The notes under the pieces were generated by a model. The model was not told the DNA's origin. It was given only the letters and a program-made list of their open reading frames with translations, and did no database searches. Of a DNA stretch of 64,000 bases, positions 15,290-26,124 are shown in pieces; the first letter of the stretch is position 1; each line of letters opens with the position of its first letter. The position numbers and the translations under genes were made by a program. Source of the DNA: Diplonema papillatum (Eukaryota; Euglenozoa; Diplonemea; Diplonemida; Diplonemidae); assembly GCA_030068145.1 (NCBI GenBank), contig JAPJBO010000037.1, positions 135,001 to 199,000 on the forward strand, read 5' to 3'.

Positions 15290-15705
15290 ATATACAACCC
15301 GTAACCATATAGCCCTTTCTTGCTCTAAGACAACTCATTCATGAACGGTCACACGGAGACCCTAAACCCCCGGAATTTCAAGCGAACTTTAACTCTAAAA
15401 AGTGTGAACAAAGACGTAGAAAACGCAGCTGCCAAGACCACCCACCACACCCAGGGAAAGATCCCCAACCCCTTCAAGCCCCTGCATGGCAACCCCTGCT
15501 CAACATGCATGGACGTGGGGGCCCAAGACTAAATTCAAAGCGAATTTCTTCTTGGTGTCGGTCGCAACACTTACAAACATGGCTAGCCGTAGTTAAAGTG
15601 TATGACCATACCTACTACCTTCATACTACCCGCCTCACAGCCTCAATGGTCAACCGGAGACCCTAAAACACCGAACCTCTAAACCACAATAAACGCTACA
15701 AAACA
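15290..15705 (+). repeat. Dispersed repeat family 9 cluster
   Basis: Two related blocks lie here. TACAACCCGTAACCATAT to CTTTAACTCTAAAAAGTG (15,293-15,405) recurs at 43,868-43,980. GGCCCAAGACTAAATTCAAA to CCTCTAAACCACAATAAA (about 15,518-15,690) recurs at 18,448-18,625. A further weaker match to the 3' block lies at about 15,140-15,205. From 14,480 to 15,290 no gene is recognised. Confidence 0.65.
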
Positions 15706-15959
15706 CGGATCCTTAAAACTCGAAACAGTCTAAGAATCTTCGGTTGGAGTCCAAACGGCGCATTTGCTTCTGCGAAAGAGGTGTACGCGTAAGCGCTTTC
15801 ATCCCGATGAAGATATTACTTGCAAGGCGCCATTACCACCGTTCATAGAGCACAGGTCTTGATGCGAGGGGTTTATCCCGGCCTTCGGTTGAAGAATCCG
15901 ACGGGAAACAGGTGCCTTCACCGTGTTCGTTGCGCGTGCTTCAGCTCGTTGGTGTGCCG

Positions 15960-16205
15960 GCTATGTGTCGGCTTTCACCCTACCCCTCCCGGCTGTTACG
16001 AGCTACGAACAGCCGCCTAGCAAGGAGTTAGCCAACATGGCTCGTCGAGGAGATACGGGATTCTCACCCTGTGGATACCCCATTCCAGGAGACTTACCTC
16101 GACGCCAGTTGTGTCCCCAAGCAGCTTGCGCCACATTCCGGATATCCGTAGAACACCGGTTCAGGCTTGGGCTCTGCCCTGTTCACTCGCCGTTGACAAA
16201 CCTGA
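15960..16205 (-). rRNA. Nuclear LSU rRNA 5'-domain fragment, antisense to the window
   Basis: On the minus strand ACGGCGAGTGAACAGGG-CAGAGCCCAAGCC (16,190 down to about 16,163) matches the universal LSU 5' region. It is followed in the correct order by CTTGGGGACACAACTGGC, TCTCCTGGAATGGGG and GGGTGAGAATCCCGT. Similarity may extend to about 15,820. Flanking 5.8S, SSU or a full spacer could not be identified, so this is an isolated rDNA fragment or one end of a broken unit rather than a demonstrable functional gene. Confidence 0.6.
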
Positions 16206-16529
16206 CTCATATCGCTGTCCTGTCTGCACACTTGACGATCGTCCATCGATGTGTCCTTGGCTTGAAGGACCGAAACACGGTGCAGAGAGAACCAGTTGCG
16301 GTGTTGAGCACATGAGCTCCAAGCACACACTTGCATCCCCTGCCTCATCCTCCCACGCAGTAGCTTCCACGGCCCTTCCCCTGCAGGCCTTTACCCGGGA
16401 CGCCATTCACTTGCACTCAACAGAGACCTTTTCCATTCGCTCTATCAGCACGGCACCGGCTCCGCACCCCGCTCGCTCCTACCCACTTGGCAGCACTTTA
16501 TCGTTCCTCGCTGGGGGCAACAGAGCGTC

Positions 16530-16552
16530 GGGGGGGGGGGGGGGGGGGGGGC
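16530..16552. repeat. G homopolymer tract
   Basis: About 20 consecutive G residues, interrupted by C near 16,551. Such tracts are prone to length error in assemblies. Confidence 0.8.
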
Positions 16553-16683
16553 GGAGAGAATCCTTGTGTTCTTGTTTTCTGTATCTCTTTTTTCTTCTCT
16601 TCTCGCGAAGCAGTCTCTTTGACGGGTTCACCCTTCAACAGGTGTGGCAGCAGACAAGTGGAGTTCCGCGTAGGGCCCCCTTC

Positions 16684-16800
16684 AGGTATATAGGTACAGG
16701 TACAGGTACAAGTACAGGCACAGGTTGGGTATAGGTACAAGTGGGTACAGGTATTGGTACAGGTACAGGTGTCGGTGTAGGTACAGTTACAAAGGTGCAG
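16684..16800 (+). repeat. (GGTACA)n-type microsatellite
   Basis: Imperfect repeats of GGTACA/GGTACAGGTATA over about 115 bp. No gene is recognised from 16.3 to 17.6 kb. Confidence 0.8.
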
Positions 16801-17617
16801 TACCGCATCCAAAGGCTGTTTTTCTCCTTTGTTCGCCTCGGCAGCGTTCCTTCTTGTCGGACAACGTGCGTGCCCGCTGCCACTCGCAGACGCAGCAGCT
16901 TTCCCCCCCAAATTCCGAACCCCCCCCCCCTCCCAATTCTCTCTCTCGTTCGGAAGTCGCTCGAAGGCCACAGATACGGGCTCACCGCGTCCCTGGCTTG
17001 GAGAGTGCAACGCACGGAAGAATCTCGCTCCGGGGGAAGACTGCAGCCTGCAAATTGGAAAAGGTTCGCAAAGCCACGCGACCCTGTTTATATGGAAGGG
17101 TATGTGACGTCACATGTCATGTGTTGATAGTCATGTGCACGGTGGAGTCAAGTCAGCAGCTGGAGCTACAGCTGGGCTCTCAAAGCGGGTGTCGCACCCG
17201 CTTTGCGAGCGTGCGATAAACACGCATTTTTATTACAGCTTCCCTGCTTTCGGGGTGTTCACAACGCGGCATATCCAATTATGTTCCTGCAGTCCTCCCC
17301 CTCCATGTCTCGATTAAAAAACGATTCGGTCTATCGGAAGGTGCCTGCCTTCGCTTTTCCTCCCCTTCGTCGCTCGAAGACCCAAGATGCGGGCTGACTG
17401 CGTCTTGGGGCAGAGAGCGCAACCACAGAATAAAAAAGAACGAAGTCAGTTCCGTTCCGACGCCTTTTCCAAAAGAAGCCAACGCAACTAAACGAAAAAG
17501 CTCTCACCCCCCACGTTCTACAAGTTTTTGCTCGTGAGCCACTCTTCCTTGCGCTGCGGTGCAAATCGCTCGTCAAAGCTGGGTATAGGGGCGAAAGACC
17601 CATCGAACCATCTAGTA

Positions 17618-17701
17618 GTAGTAGTTAGTGGGGCGACCGGATACTCCTCGGAGAGATGGTCCCTGCACTCTAACTCGTCTCTCTCTCTCTCTCTCTCTCT
17701 C

Positions 17702-17706
<5 letters not shown>
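17618..17706 (+). repeat. SINE-like unit with (TC)n tail, copy 3
   Basis: GGGGCGACCGGATACTCCTC and GAGATGGTCCCTGCACTCTA followed by (TC)n match the copy at 1,735-1,822 almost exactly. Confidence 0.55.
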
Positions 17707-17742
<36 letters not shown>

Positions 17743-17847
17743 AGAACCAAAACAGGAGTTACGCCAGGTAAAGCGAATGATTGGAGGCATTGGGGAAATC
17801 GCTTCCTCGACCTATTCTCAAACTTTAAACGGGCGTGAGTGGCAACG

Positions 17848-18036
17848 CTAAGGGTAAACGGCGAAGGAGCAATTGTTCGTGATCAACCCGCTGGCCTGAC
17901 CGTGCTCTTGCAGGACGAGGACGTCGCATTCTGTTTCGTTCAACACCCGTTGCACTTCCGCGTCCGCTGCGAGGTCCCAGAGGGTAGCGTCTGCGAAGGT
18001 GACCACACGGGTAGCTCCCGTTGCGTTCGGAAGCAA
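17848..18036 (-). CDS. Short open frame, possible gene fragment
   Basis: A minus-strand frame of 62 codons reads like ordinary protein (FADATLWDLAADAEVQRVL, ECDVLVLQEHGQASG). Both strands are open here, no family is recognised and there are no clear splice sites. It may be a fragment of a gene or retroelement. Confidence 0.2.
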   Translation of the reverse strand: MLPNATGATRVVTFADATLWDLAADAEVQRVLNETECDVLVLQEHGQASGLITNNCSFAVYP

Positions 18037-18447
18037 AACTTCCCGCTATGCGCATGAACATCGCCGGAAGGTCGTTCGTCGGCTCCTCTGTAGCCCGCAC
18101 CACTCTCACTGACTCCCGCTTCACACCCTCACGCTCCCAGTTCACGCGCTCACCGTTACCGACATATTCTCATCGATCACTCTTGGATTTCCAGGGTCGA
18201 ACCTTATCATCGTCATTCAACGTAGTTGCATTGTGGCCCAATAAGTGGGGTTATGACTAGTATACTTTTCATCGTTTACACGAGTACAGGGGGATCATAT
18301 AATAGCAGTTATTTTGACACGTGTCTGGCTGTCAAAAAAAAAAAACCCGCCCACTATTCGACCCTGCTACTGTTTCGGCACATCGCGCATTTTACCCGGA
18401 AACTTTTCTTTTTGTATTCGGCAAGTCGAAGGATAAGCGTGCATGCG

Positions 18448-18625
18448 CGTGGGCCCAAGACTAAGTTCAAAGCGAATTTCTTCTCTGGTGTCGGTCGCAA
18501 CAGTTACAAGCTTGGCTAGCCGTAGTTAAAGTGTGTAATCATGCCTACATCCCTCATACCACCCGCCTCAATGGTCAATCGGAGACCCTAAAACACCGAG
18601 CCTCTAAACCACAATAAAGCTTATA
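18448..18625 (+). repeat. Dispersed repeat family 9, copy
   Basis: GGCCCAAGACTAAGTTCAAA, CTAGCCGTAGTTAAAGTG and GGAGACCCTAAAACACCGAG match 15,518-15,690. From 18,630 to 19,000 only low-complexity CA/TC-rich sequence is seen. Confidence 0.65.
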
Positions 18626-19002
18626 ACACAGGTGTTCTATTCGACCCGGCCCTTTACTACGTTTCAATGCACTCCCCACGTACATACCACACTGTACCAC
18701 TTTCTTGAGTATCACACGTCACTCAATCCACACGCTCACGCCTCGCACGCACACACACACCACATCCTCGCACCGCCCGTCACTCCTCATTCAATCTTTC
18801 CGTCCTGTTTACCATCTATCTCGCTATGTTTCCCAGTGCCGTCAGATCCTGTCGCTCTCCCTTCGTGTTGTCCCCCCGGCAGGGGCCGTCCTTACGGCTG
18901 GCATCTAAATCCCTGTCAAGACACAATTCCGGTGGACAAGTTTGGTGCTACAAAGTTGTCGCGCTGTTCAGCACTTCCGGCCTCACGCGATTGGCGAATA
19001 AT

Positions 19003-19262
19003 GGAAGAGGAGCGTGGACGAAGAGAAGAAAAAGGCCACGCCGGTTCCAGGAACGAGAACGGTCAACCACAGCTTGCAAACCTTGAGTCGAAGGCAGCAC
19101 AGCGCCACAACCCCGTCCGCTCTGCCCTGTGGCTGACCGTCTCTACGAGCTTGTGTTCAGCGCAAGCGCCAAGCCCCACGGCGCGCCACGCCTCGATGCT
19201 TTAGTCTGGAAAGGCCGATAACCACTTGGCCCGTAGGCCCGCAGTACCAGAGAGAGGTGGAA
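19003..19262 (+). repeat. Dispersed repeat family 3, copy 1
   Basis: CGGTCAACCACAGCTTGCAA, CTGTGGCTGACCGTCTC and GAGCTTGTGTTCAGCGCAAG recur at 30,050-30,350 and 42,220-42,505. The unit is about 280-300 bp. No coding capacity is evident. Confidence 0.7.
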
Positions 19263-19509
19263 ACAACTTACGTCCTTGTACTGGTCAAATAGATGCCACG
19301 CAGAGCCCTTGCCGTAATAGTGATGCTCGAAACCACGCGACCCCCCTCATGCATCAGCACCCTCCTCCGCCTGTTACATGCAACCACAACACGAAACAGC
19401 AAACCTGTTGGTGGGGGACGCGTTTCATCCTGTCTTCGCAGGCGTAGCGATGGCTTTCATGGGACTGACGTACTGTGGACCGCAGAGCACGTTCCAGGTA
19501 TGAGACTTC

Positions 19510-19720
19510 TGGACTTTTTACATAAGCGCCAGCTTGGAAGGAAATGCTCGACAATAGCTGCGAGACAAAGAACCGAAGGGATCCCAAGTGCTGTAACTAC
19601 CGTTGAACGGACGTGAGGTGATGCGTGTCTACCCCAACACGACAAATCACACAAACACAACAGGTGAAAAGTCCTGAGTGAGAAAACAACACACGGTGGT
19701 GGAAGCGAAGAACAAATCAG
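19510..19720 (+). repeat. Dispersed repeat family 2, copy 3
   Basis: ACATAAGCGCCAGCTTGGAA, GGATCCCAAGTGCTGTAACT and CGTTGAACGGACGTGAGGTG match 3,998-4,235, with the fuller internal part lost at 12,345. It abuts the MITE at 19,747. Confidence 0.65.
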
Positions 19721-19746
19721 ATTGTGTTTGTATTGTATTTTCCGCT

Positions 19747-19952
19747 CTACCTACCCTCCCCCGTGCATAAGATGGATGAAAAACTCGGGTTTTGGCAGTA
19801 TCCATCTTAATCAAGGGGGGTATTCATCTTAAACACGGGGGTACTGTAGACTACAGTGTAGTCACTTTGCACAGGGGTACCTCACCCGTGTTGCCCGTTA
19901 TCCATCTTAATCAAAGGGGTTTGGATCCATCTTATGCACGGGGGGGTAGGTA
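19747..19952. mobile_element. MITE-like foldback element, copy 1
   Basis: Both ends carry inverted TACCTACCC followed by CCCGTGCATAAGATGGAT. Internal repeats of CATCTTAATCAA and CATCTTAAACACGGGGG give extra inverted symmetry. Copies lie at 46,338-46,557 and, diverged (TTAAGATCG in place of TAAGATGG), at 37,955-38,240. No transposase is present. Confidence 0.7.
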
Positions 19953-20360
19953 CCTCTATATTTCCTCCCTTCCATTCGGAGTCAGAGCAGCCTCGTCGAG
20001 TATTTCCAAATCCACGTCCGGGTTTCTCCTGATCCAACCCGATAGTTGTAGGATCCGGCCATAGCTGGTCAGCAGTCGCGCTAACGAAAAAAGGCGGCTG
20101 GTTTCAGCCGGAAGAAAAGTTCTTGGAAAACTGACCGCCTGATAATCAGCCGGCTGATTGTTGGAAGGTCTGCCGATCAGAAGGTTTTTGCGACAACATC
20201 ACACCTTACCCGGTTTGTTTTGTGCGTCAAGCTGATTCCGCACCACGGGTGGCATAACCAAAGCTTACACTGTTGAAAATCGGCTGATTTTGTGCGAGTC
20301 TGCGGGTAAAAAAAACTTTTCTTATAGAGACGGCGCGAGACAAAAAAAAAAAAAAAAGAA

Positions 20361-20413
20361 GTGGGTAAATCCCGCCAGAAAAAGCGGCAGTCCCACACTC
20401 GCAAGTTTGGTCC
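20361..20413 (+). repeat. Direct repeat flanking the proline-rich frame, left copy
   Basis: GGGTAAATCCCGCCAGAAAA then CAGTCCCACACTCGCAAGTT and GGTCCGGCTTGTGG. The same block with few changes occurs at 21,271-21,332, beyond the 3' end of the open frame. Confidence 0.65.
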
Positions 20414-20416
20414 GGC

Positions 20417-21217
20417 TTGTGGGCAGAGCGTAAGGCACGAGAGCTCCCCCCCCCGAAAAACGCCCAAGCATCCGAAACAAACCCACAGGCACCCCCCAAA
20501 AAACGAGAGCTCCCCCCCCCGAAAAACGCCTCAGCACCCGAAACAAACCCGCAGGCACCTCCCCCAAAACGAGAGCCACTCCCCCCGAAAAACGCACCAG
20601 CACCGGAAACAAACCCGCAGGCACTCAAGAGAAAAGACCCCCCGGTGGGACTGAGCAACCCACAACTCTTGAAAAAACCGCGCCCCCCGGGGGACGACCA
20701 GCCACCGCCGCCCCCCCCGAAAAAAGCTCCCTCCCCCCCAGAAATAATAATAATCGCCGCCCATCAGCCACCGCCCCGGCTGAAGCGAAAAGACCCCCCC
20801 TGCTCCATACTCCTGGGTGAGAAATACTGCCCCAAAAAAGCCCGCCTTCAGGACCCCAGCCTGAGCAAGAGCGCCCAAAACACCCAGGTGCAGCAGCAAC
20901 CTCACCCGAGGCACTCTCCCAGACCGGTCGCAAGCCGGTCGCTTGTGGAGGGTGTCTCCCCGAGTGAGTTGAGCGGCGTGATCGTACCCTTGCCACAGTC
21001 TGCCGGTTCAACCGGACTCGCCCAGACTGGACGATCACCAGGTACCCCAACGACCGTAGAAAAACGGAATTGGGGACCGCCAAGCCGCGCCACAGCGAGC
21101 GCAGGGGTTCCGACGCAAGATCCGGCTAGCCACCGGGCACCCCTGCGGCAGACAGCGCAAGGACTGGCCAAGTCCCGCGTGGAGGGTGGCCCCTCCATCG
21201 CGCCGCGTACACGGTGA
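20417..21217 (+). CDS. Proline-rich open frame with internal repeats, no ATG
   Basis: A frame of about 266 codons ending at TGA 21,215-21,217. It has no Met codon, so if translated it must be an internal exon or use another start. The first third is three imperfect repeats of about 22-23 residues (RELPPPKNA, then PETNPQAPP). A Pro/Lys-rich stretch follows (RLKRKDPP, QPPPPPPKK), then a Ser/Ala-rich tail. It lies between direct repeats of about 55 bp and is followed by an A30 tract, which recalls a retroposed unit. No family was recognised. Low-complexity composition can keep frames open by chance. Confidence 0.3.
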   Translation: MWAERKARELPPPKNAQASETNPQAPPKKRELPPPKNASAPETNPQAPPPKREPLPPKNAPAPETNPQALKRKDPPVGLSNPQLLKKPRPPGDDQPPPPPPKKAPSPPEIIIIAAHQPPPRLKRKDPPCSILLGEKYCPKKARLQDPSLSKSAQNTQVQQQPHPRHSPRPVASRSLVEGVSPSELSGVIVPLPQSAGSTGLAQTGRSPGTPTTVEKRNWGPPSRATASAGVPTQDPASHRAPLRQTAQGLAKSRVEGGPSIAPRTR

Positions 21218-21270
21218 GAACCGTGGGTAGCACCCTCTGCATCTCTCGAATCTCTGAGTTTTGAGTTTTA

Positions 21271-21363
21271 GTGGGTAAGTCCCGACGGAAAAACGGACAG
21301 TCCCACACTCACAAGTTTGGTCCGGCTTGTGGTCGTGCGTCACGCATTTCTCCCCTCAGTTAC

Positions 21364-21394
<31 letters not shown>
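21271..21394 (+). repeat. Right direct repeat followed by an A-rich tract
   Basis: GGGTAAGTCCCGACGGAAAA, CAGTCCCACACTCACAAGTT and GGTCCGGCTTGTGG repeat 20,361-20,413. Oligo(A) of about 29 residues follows at about 21,365-21,394, and a second A tract lies at 21,489-21,504. Confidence 0.65.
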
Positions 21395-21395
<1 letters not shown>

Positions 21396-21505
21396 GTTAA
21401 CCCAAACAACTTCCGCCGGTAGAGAAATCTTGCCTAAAGGAATCAACTGCCTTCGGGTAGGCTAGTCTGACACTAGTTGTCGTCGGGAAAAAAAAAAAAA
21501 AAAAG

Positions 21506-21640
21506 AAACACAGGTAAATCTGGGTTCAGTGGCGGGCGTAAGCGTTCAACAAAAAAGACCCACTTTTTGTAGTTGTATTGTTTTCTCCCCCTCTAGCCTC
21601 CTTCGAAATGAGCACGAGGCAGTCCCTCGCGTATTTGGTT
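21506..21640 (+). repeat. Dispersed repeat family 1, uninterrupted 3' part
   Basis: ACACAGGTAAATCTGGGTTC, GGGCGTAAGCGTTCAACAAA, GACCCACTTTTTGTAGTTGT and CCTCTAGCCTCCTTCGAAAT run on without a break. This is the empty-site counterpart of the element inserted in the calmodulin intron. Confidence 0.7.
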
Positions 21641-21840
21641 TGAAAGGAGGAAATAAAAGGTCCACAAGGAAAACAAAGCAAGCAAAGAAACAAAGTCGTC
21701 AGACATCAGAACGACGTATATCGTCGACCGCACAAAAATCTCGAAAATTTAATCAGCCGGCAAGTCGGCTGATCGCGCGCACACTGCAACTGGTACTGAA
21801 AAAAGGCTGCACCCACGCCAGATTCCTCCACCCCACACAG

Positions 21841-22215
21841 TACCATGACAAAGAGCCGAACCCGTTCAACGTCGAGATAAAGAAAATGGTGCCACCGCAA
21901 GACTGGCCGGAAGAAATGCGGCATGTCGGCTGGACAAGGCAAGAAGTCAACTTGTCAGACCTGTACCCTGACGAGACCCCAGTAGTGCAGCTCAAGAAGG
22001 AAAACCAGCTGAAGACGCGCAAAGCAACGAACGAATTCAGTAGCTCGGCCGCCATGAAGGAAGCGAAAGATACGCACGCCCGGGGCCCGAATAACCCGCA
22101 CGAGAAGTGGCACGGCCTCGTGACGTCGAACCAAGCCTACGGATGGTCACGGAAGCAGCCAGGGAGCGACCTGAAGGCATCGGGCGAGTTTGCAGCCATG
22201 GTCGGCGAAACGAAG
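21841..22215 (+). CDS. Exon of an unassigned gene (5' boundary uncertain)
   Basis: This protein-like frame ends at an AAG/GTGTGC donor (GT at 22,216) in phase 0. The frame is open from 21,529, but its first part is dispersed repeat. The acceptor I favour is CCTCCACCCCACACAG at 21,840; others in the same phase end at 21,702 and 21,756. The peptide contains NPFNVEIKKMVPPQDWPEEM, LSDLYPDETPVVQLKKEN and HEKWHGLVTSNQAYGWSRK, ending AAMVGETK. The compact style and the TSNQAYGW motif recall short axonemal microtubule-associated proteins. That is a weak impression, not an assignment. No further exon was identified downstream among the satellites. Confidence 0.5.
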
Positions 22216-22254
22216 GTGTGCACAAAGTGCTGTGTATCGTATGTAACGTAGATG

Positions 22255-23665
22255 GTACGTTTTCGTGAGGGTCCGGCGACCGAGTCGTACGATATGTGAT
22301 GACGGAAATGTGTAATGTGTAATGCGCAGGTTGTGTAAGAAAAGTATGTGTGATACAGTAGGGAAGTGATGTATTGGTTCACGTGTGGTTTTCTATGATG
22401 TGCGGCGTGTCATATGTGCAAAGAATAGGAGTGTGTACTGCGCATGGAATGTTGCGTGGGGGTTGATCCGTATGCGCTTGCGTAACAGTAAAAGTGACGC
22501 CTAAATTGTACGTATTCGCGAGGGTCTGGCGATCAAGTCTTACGATATGTGATGACGGAAAATGTGTAATGTGTAATGCGCAGGAGTGATATGTGAGTTT
22601 CGATGTGTAATACGTAGTGGGTAAGAAAAGTATGTGTGATGTAGTAGGGAAGTGATGTAATGGTTCACGTGTGGTTTTCTATGATGTGCGGCGTGTCATA
22701 TGGGATGCACAAAGAATAGGAGTGTGTACTGCGCATGGAATGTTGCGTGGGGGTTGATCCGTATGCGCTTGCGTAACAGTAAAAGTGACGCCTAAATTGT
22801 ACGTATTCGCGAGGGTCTGGCGATCAAGTCTTACGATATGTGATGACGGAAAATTTGTAATGTGTAATGCGCAGGAGTGATATGTGAGTTTCGATGTGTA
22901 ATACGTAGTGGGTAAGAAAAGTATGTGTGATGTAGTAGGGAAGTGATGTAATGGTTCACGTGTGGTTTTCTATGATGTGCGGCGTGTCATATGGGATGCA
23001 CAAAGAATAGGAGTGTGTACTGCGCATGGAATGTTGCGTGGGGGTTGATCCGTATCGCTTGCGTAACAGTAAAAGTGACGCCTAAATTGTACGTATTCGC
23101 GAGGGTCTGGCGATCAAGTCTTACGATATGTGATGACGGAAAATGTGTAATGTGTAATGCGCAGGAGTGATATGTGAGTTTCGATGTGTAATACGTAGTG
23201 GGTAAGAAAAGTATGTGTGATGTAGTAGGGAAGTGATGTAATGGTTCACGTGTGGTTTTCTATGATGTGCGGCGTGTCATATGGGATGCACAAAGAATAG
23301 GAGTGTGTACTGCGCATGGAATGTTGCGTGGGGGTTGATCCGTATCGCTTGCGTAACAGTAAAAGTGACGCCTAAATTGTACGTATTCGCGAGGGTCTGG
23401 CGATCAAGTCTTACGATATGTGATGACGGAAAATGTGTAATGTGCAATGCGCAGGAGTGATATGTGAGTTTCGATGTGTAATACGTAGTGGGTAAGAAAA
23501 GTACGTGTGATGTAGTAGGGAAGTGATGTATTGGTTCACGTGTGGTTTTCTATGATGTGTGGCGTGTCATATGTGATGCACAAAGAATAAGAGTGTGTAC
23601 TGCGCATGGAATGTTGCGTGGGGGTTGATCCTTATGCGCTTGCGTAACAGTGAAAGTGACGCCTG
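22255..23665 (+). repeat. 290-bp satellite, nearly five units
   Basis: The marker GCATGGAATGTTGCGTGGGG recurs at 22,443, 22,733, 23,024, 23,314 and 23,604, giving a 290-291 bp period. Units are nearly identical. The array begins about 40 bp after the donor of the preceding exon, so it probably lies within that gene's intron. Confidence 0.92.
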
Positions 23666-24040
23666 AACTCCACCCACCGCGCACAGAACCACAAGAAGAG
23701 CTCTGACGAAGCTAAATACTCAGAAGCTATGCTGAAGCAAGGGATGTTCTGAGCTGGTGCCTCGTTCGATATGCTGCTGGTTTCAACCGCCGTCGTCAAC
23801 CAATGAAGGCGCACTTGTGCTGGTGCGCCAACAAGTGAATGTCTGCCATGAAACAAGTGGTCCACCCGCATTGGCGTCACCTGTGATGCCAAACGGGTCA
23901 ACCGACTCACTTGCACAAGGGAATGACTGTTGCGTGTACCAACTGAGGATCGATGCAGGGTGAACTCTCTTTACTTGTGGCAACGCAAAAGGCGGCGGGC
24001 AAGGGTCTGACAGCCTCTTCGCTTTTGTGTCATTTTGGGG

Positions 24041-25020
24041 GTCCCGAAAAGCTGATGAAAAACAGGTGGTCTGGGGTGAATCGTGGATCCTGGACAACTC
24101 GGTTGACTTGACCGCACAACCGACCGTGAGTTACCTGGCCTGCTTCAGCAGAGCGAACAACGAAAGCGGGCGGTGGATATTCGGGAACAGCGTTAGAATG
24201 AGTGTTTAGGTCATTCCGCGCCACTCCTCGTGTGGGGCCACCGATCATTTCTGCGTCATTTTTGGGGTCTTTTTTTAAGGGTCCCGAAAAGCTGATGAGA
24301 AACAGGTGGTCCGGGGTGAATCGTGGATCCTGGACAACTCGGTTGACTTGACCGCACAACCGACCGTGAGTTACCTGGCCTGCTTCAGCAGAGCGAACAA
24401 CGAAAGCGGGCGGTGGATGTTCGGGAACAGCGTTAGAATGAGTGTTTAGGTCATTCCGCGCCACTCCTCGTGTGGGGCCACCGATCATTTCTGCGTCATT
24501 TTTGGGGTCTTTTTTTAAGGGTCCCGAAAAGCTGATGAGAAACAGGTGGTCCGGGGTGAATCGTGGATCCTGGACAACTCGGTTGACTTGACCGCACAAC
24601 CGACCGTGAGTTACCTGGCCTGCTTCAGCAGAGCGAACAACGAAAGCGGGCGGTGGATGTTCGGGAACAGCGTTAGAATGAGTGTTTAGGTCATTCCGCG
24701 CCACTCCTCGTGTGGGGCCACCGATCATTTCTGCGTCATTTTTGGGGTCTTTTTTTTAAGGGTCCCGAAAAGCTGATGAGAAACAGGTGGTCCGGGGTGA
24801 ATCGTGGATCCTGGACAACTCGGTTGACTTGACCGCACAACCGACCGTGAGTTACCTGGCTGCTTCAGCAGAGCGAACAACGAAAGCGGGCGGTGGATGC
24901 TCGGGAACAGCGTTAGAATGAGTGTTTAGGTCATTCCGCGCCACTCCTCAGGCGTCCCCGCCCCGTCTTCCCTGCGGTTCTCGTGTGGGGCCGCCGATCA
25001 TTTCTGCGTCATTTTTGGGG
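24041..25020 (+). repeat. 240-bp satellite, four units
   Basis: GTCCCGAAAAGCTGATGA recurs at 24,041, 24,281, 24,521 and 24,762. The period is 240 bp, a multiple of three, so the minus strand keeps an open frame of repeated 80-residue blocks. That open frame is not evidence for a gene. A fifth, shortened unit lies at about 25,200-25,330 after an inserted family-5 repeat. Confidence 0.92.
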
Positions 25021-25025
25021 TCTTT

Positions 25026-25195
25026 TTAGTACTAACAATCTTGTGGGTTGCCCTTCAATGTATTGTGCAGGCTAAAAAGACGTAGGCAGCGTGTTTTGGT
25101 GGTTGATCAGAATTCCTTACCTGAATCCACACAGGGTAAGTACAAGGGAAAACGATCAACCGGCACGCACAAACAAAACGAAGCGCCTGTCTTTT
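25026..25195 (+). repeat. Dispersed repeat family 5, copy 2, inside the 240-bp satellite
   Basis: Nearly the same sequence as 11,706-11,870, with a small extra block (GCAGGCTAAAAAGA). It separates the fourth and fifth satellite units. From 25,440 to 25,620 short inverted GGGAGTGG/CCACTCCC motifs recur. No gene is recognised to 26,120. Confidence 0.65.
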
Positions 25196-26124
25196 TTTTA
25201 AGGGTCCCGAAAAGCTGATGAGAAACAGGTGGTCCGGGGTGAATCGTGGATCCTGGACAACTTGGTTGACTTGACCGCACAACCGACCGTGTGTTCCTGG
25301 CCTGCTTCAGCAGAGCGAACAACAAGACCGGGCACACGGTGGATATTTCGTGAACAGCATTAGAATGAGTGGTTGGTCATTCCGCGCCACCTCCTCAGGC
25401 GACCCCCCTCCTTTCCTGCAGGGCATGCTCATCTGATCTGCCGACCATTTCACACTCCGGACTCCCACTCCGGATGGCGGGAGTGGTTTTGCGGTCGTTT
25501 GTGCGGTCGGCCTCACTCCCTCAACGGGAGTGGCACTCCCTCAATGACCCCCTCAGTGCGGGAGTGGGACCCCCTCAACGAGGGAGTGGCACTCCCGAGT
25601 GGGACTCCCGCATTGACTTAGTCACGTTTTCCCACCCCTCCTCCACGGCTAATCCCGGAGAGGGAGGCCGTCCTGTGCCATTTTCCTTACCACATGCCCC
25701 TTTTTCTTTCGCCGGGTTCAGAGCAAACATTACGGCACCTAGTCGATCGAACAATCGCAGCCCAACAACGAGGATACATTCCTAGTGCGATGTGTGCGAT
25801 ATCTGAGCTGCGTGGCTGATAGATTTTGGCGAGAGCCGGAGGGACAATTAGGGCAGCGGCAGTAGCAGCAGCGTGAGCTAAGCTGCTTCCATCAACCTTG
25901 TGATCCTGTTTCGGTCTTGCAGAGATGTTGAGGGTATACATGACCACACTGTGGTCAGTAGTCATAGGGCAACAACCAGGAACACATTGGTATGTGAGCA
26001 GCGACACCTCCCGAAGGTGAGTGATGTGGGAAGGTGTGCGAGAATTCTGCCTTCTTCGGCACCTTGCACCGATTCACTTTTAGCCCAGAAAGGTTGAAAC
26101 AGCGGGGAACAACGAGGAACAGCG

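Noticed and set aside
24030-24728. 232-codon minus-strand frame as a protein-coding gene
   Set aside because: It consists only of three copies of the 240-bp satellite unit.
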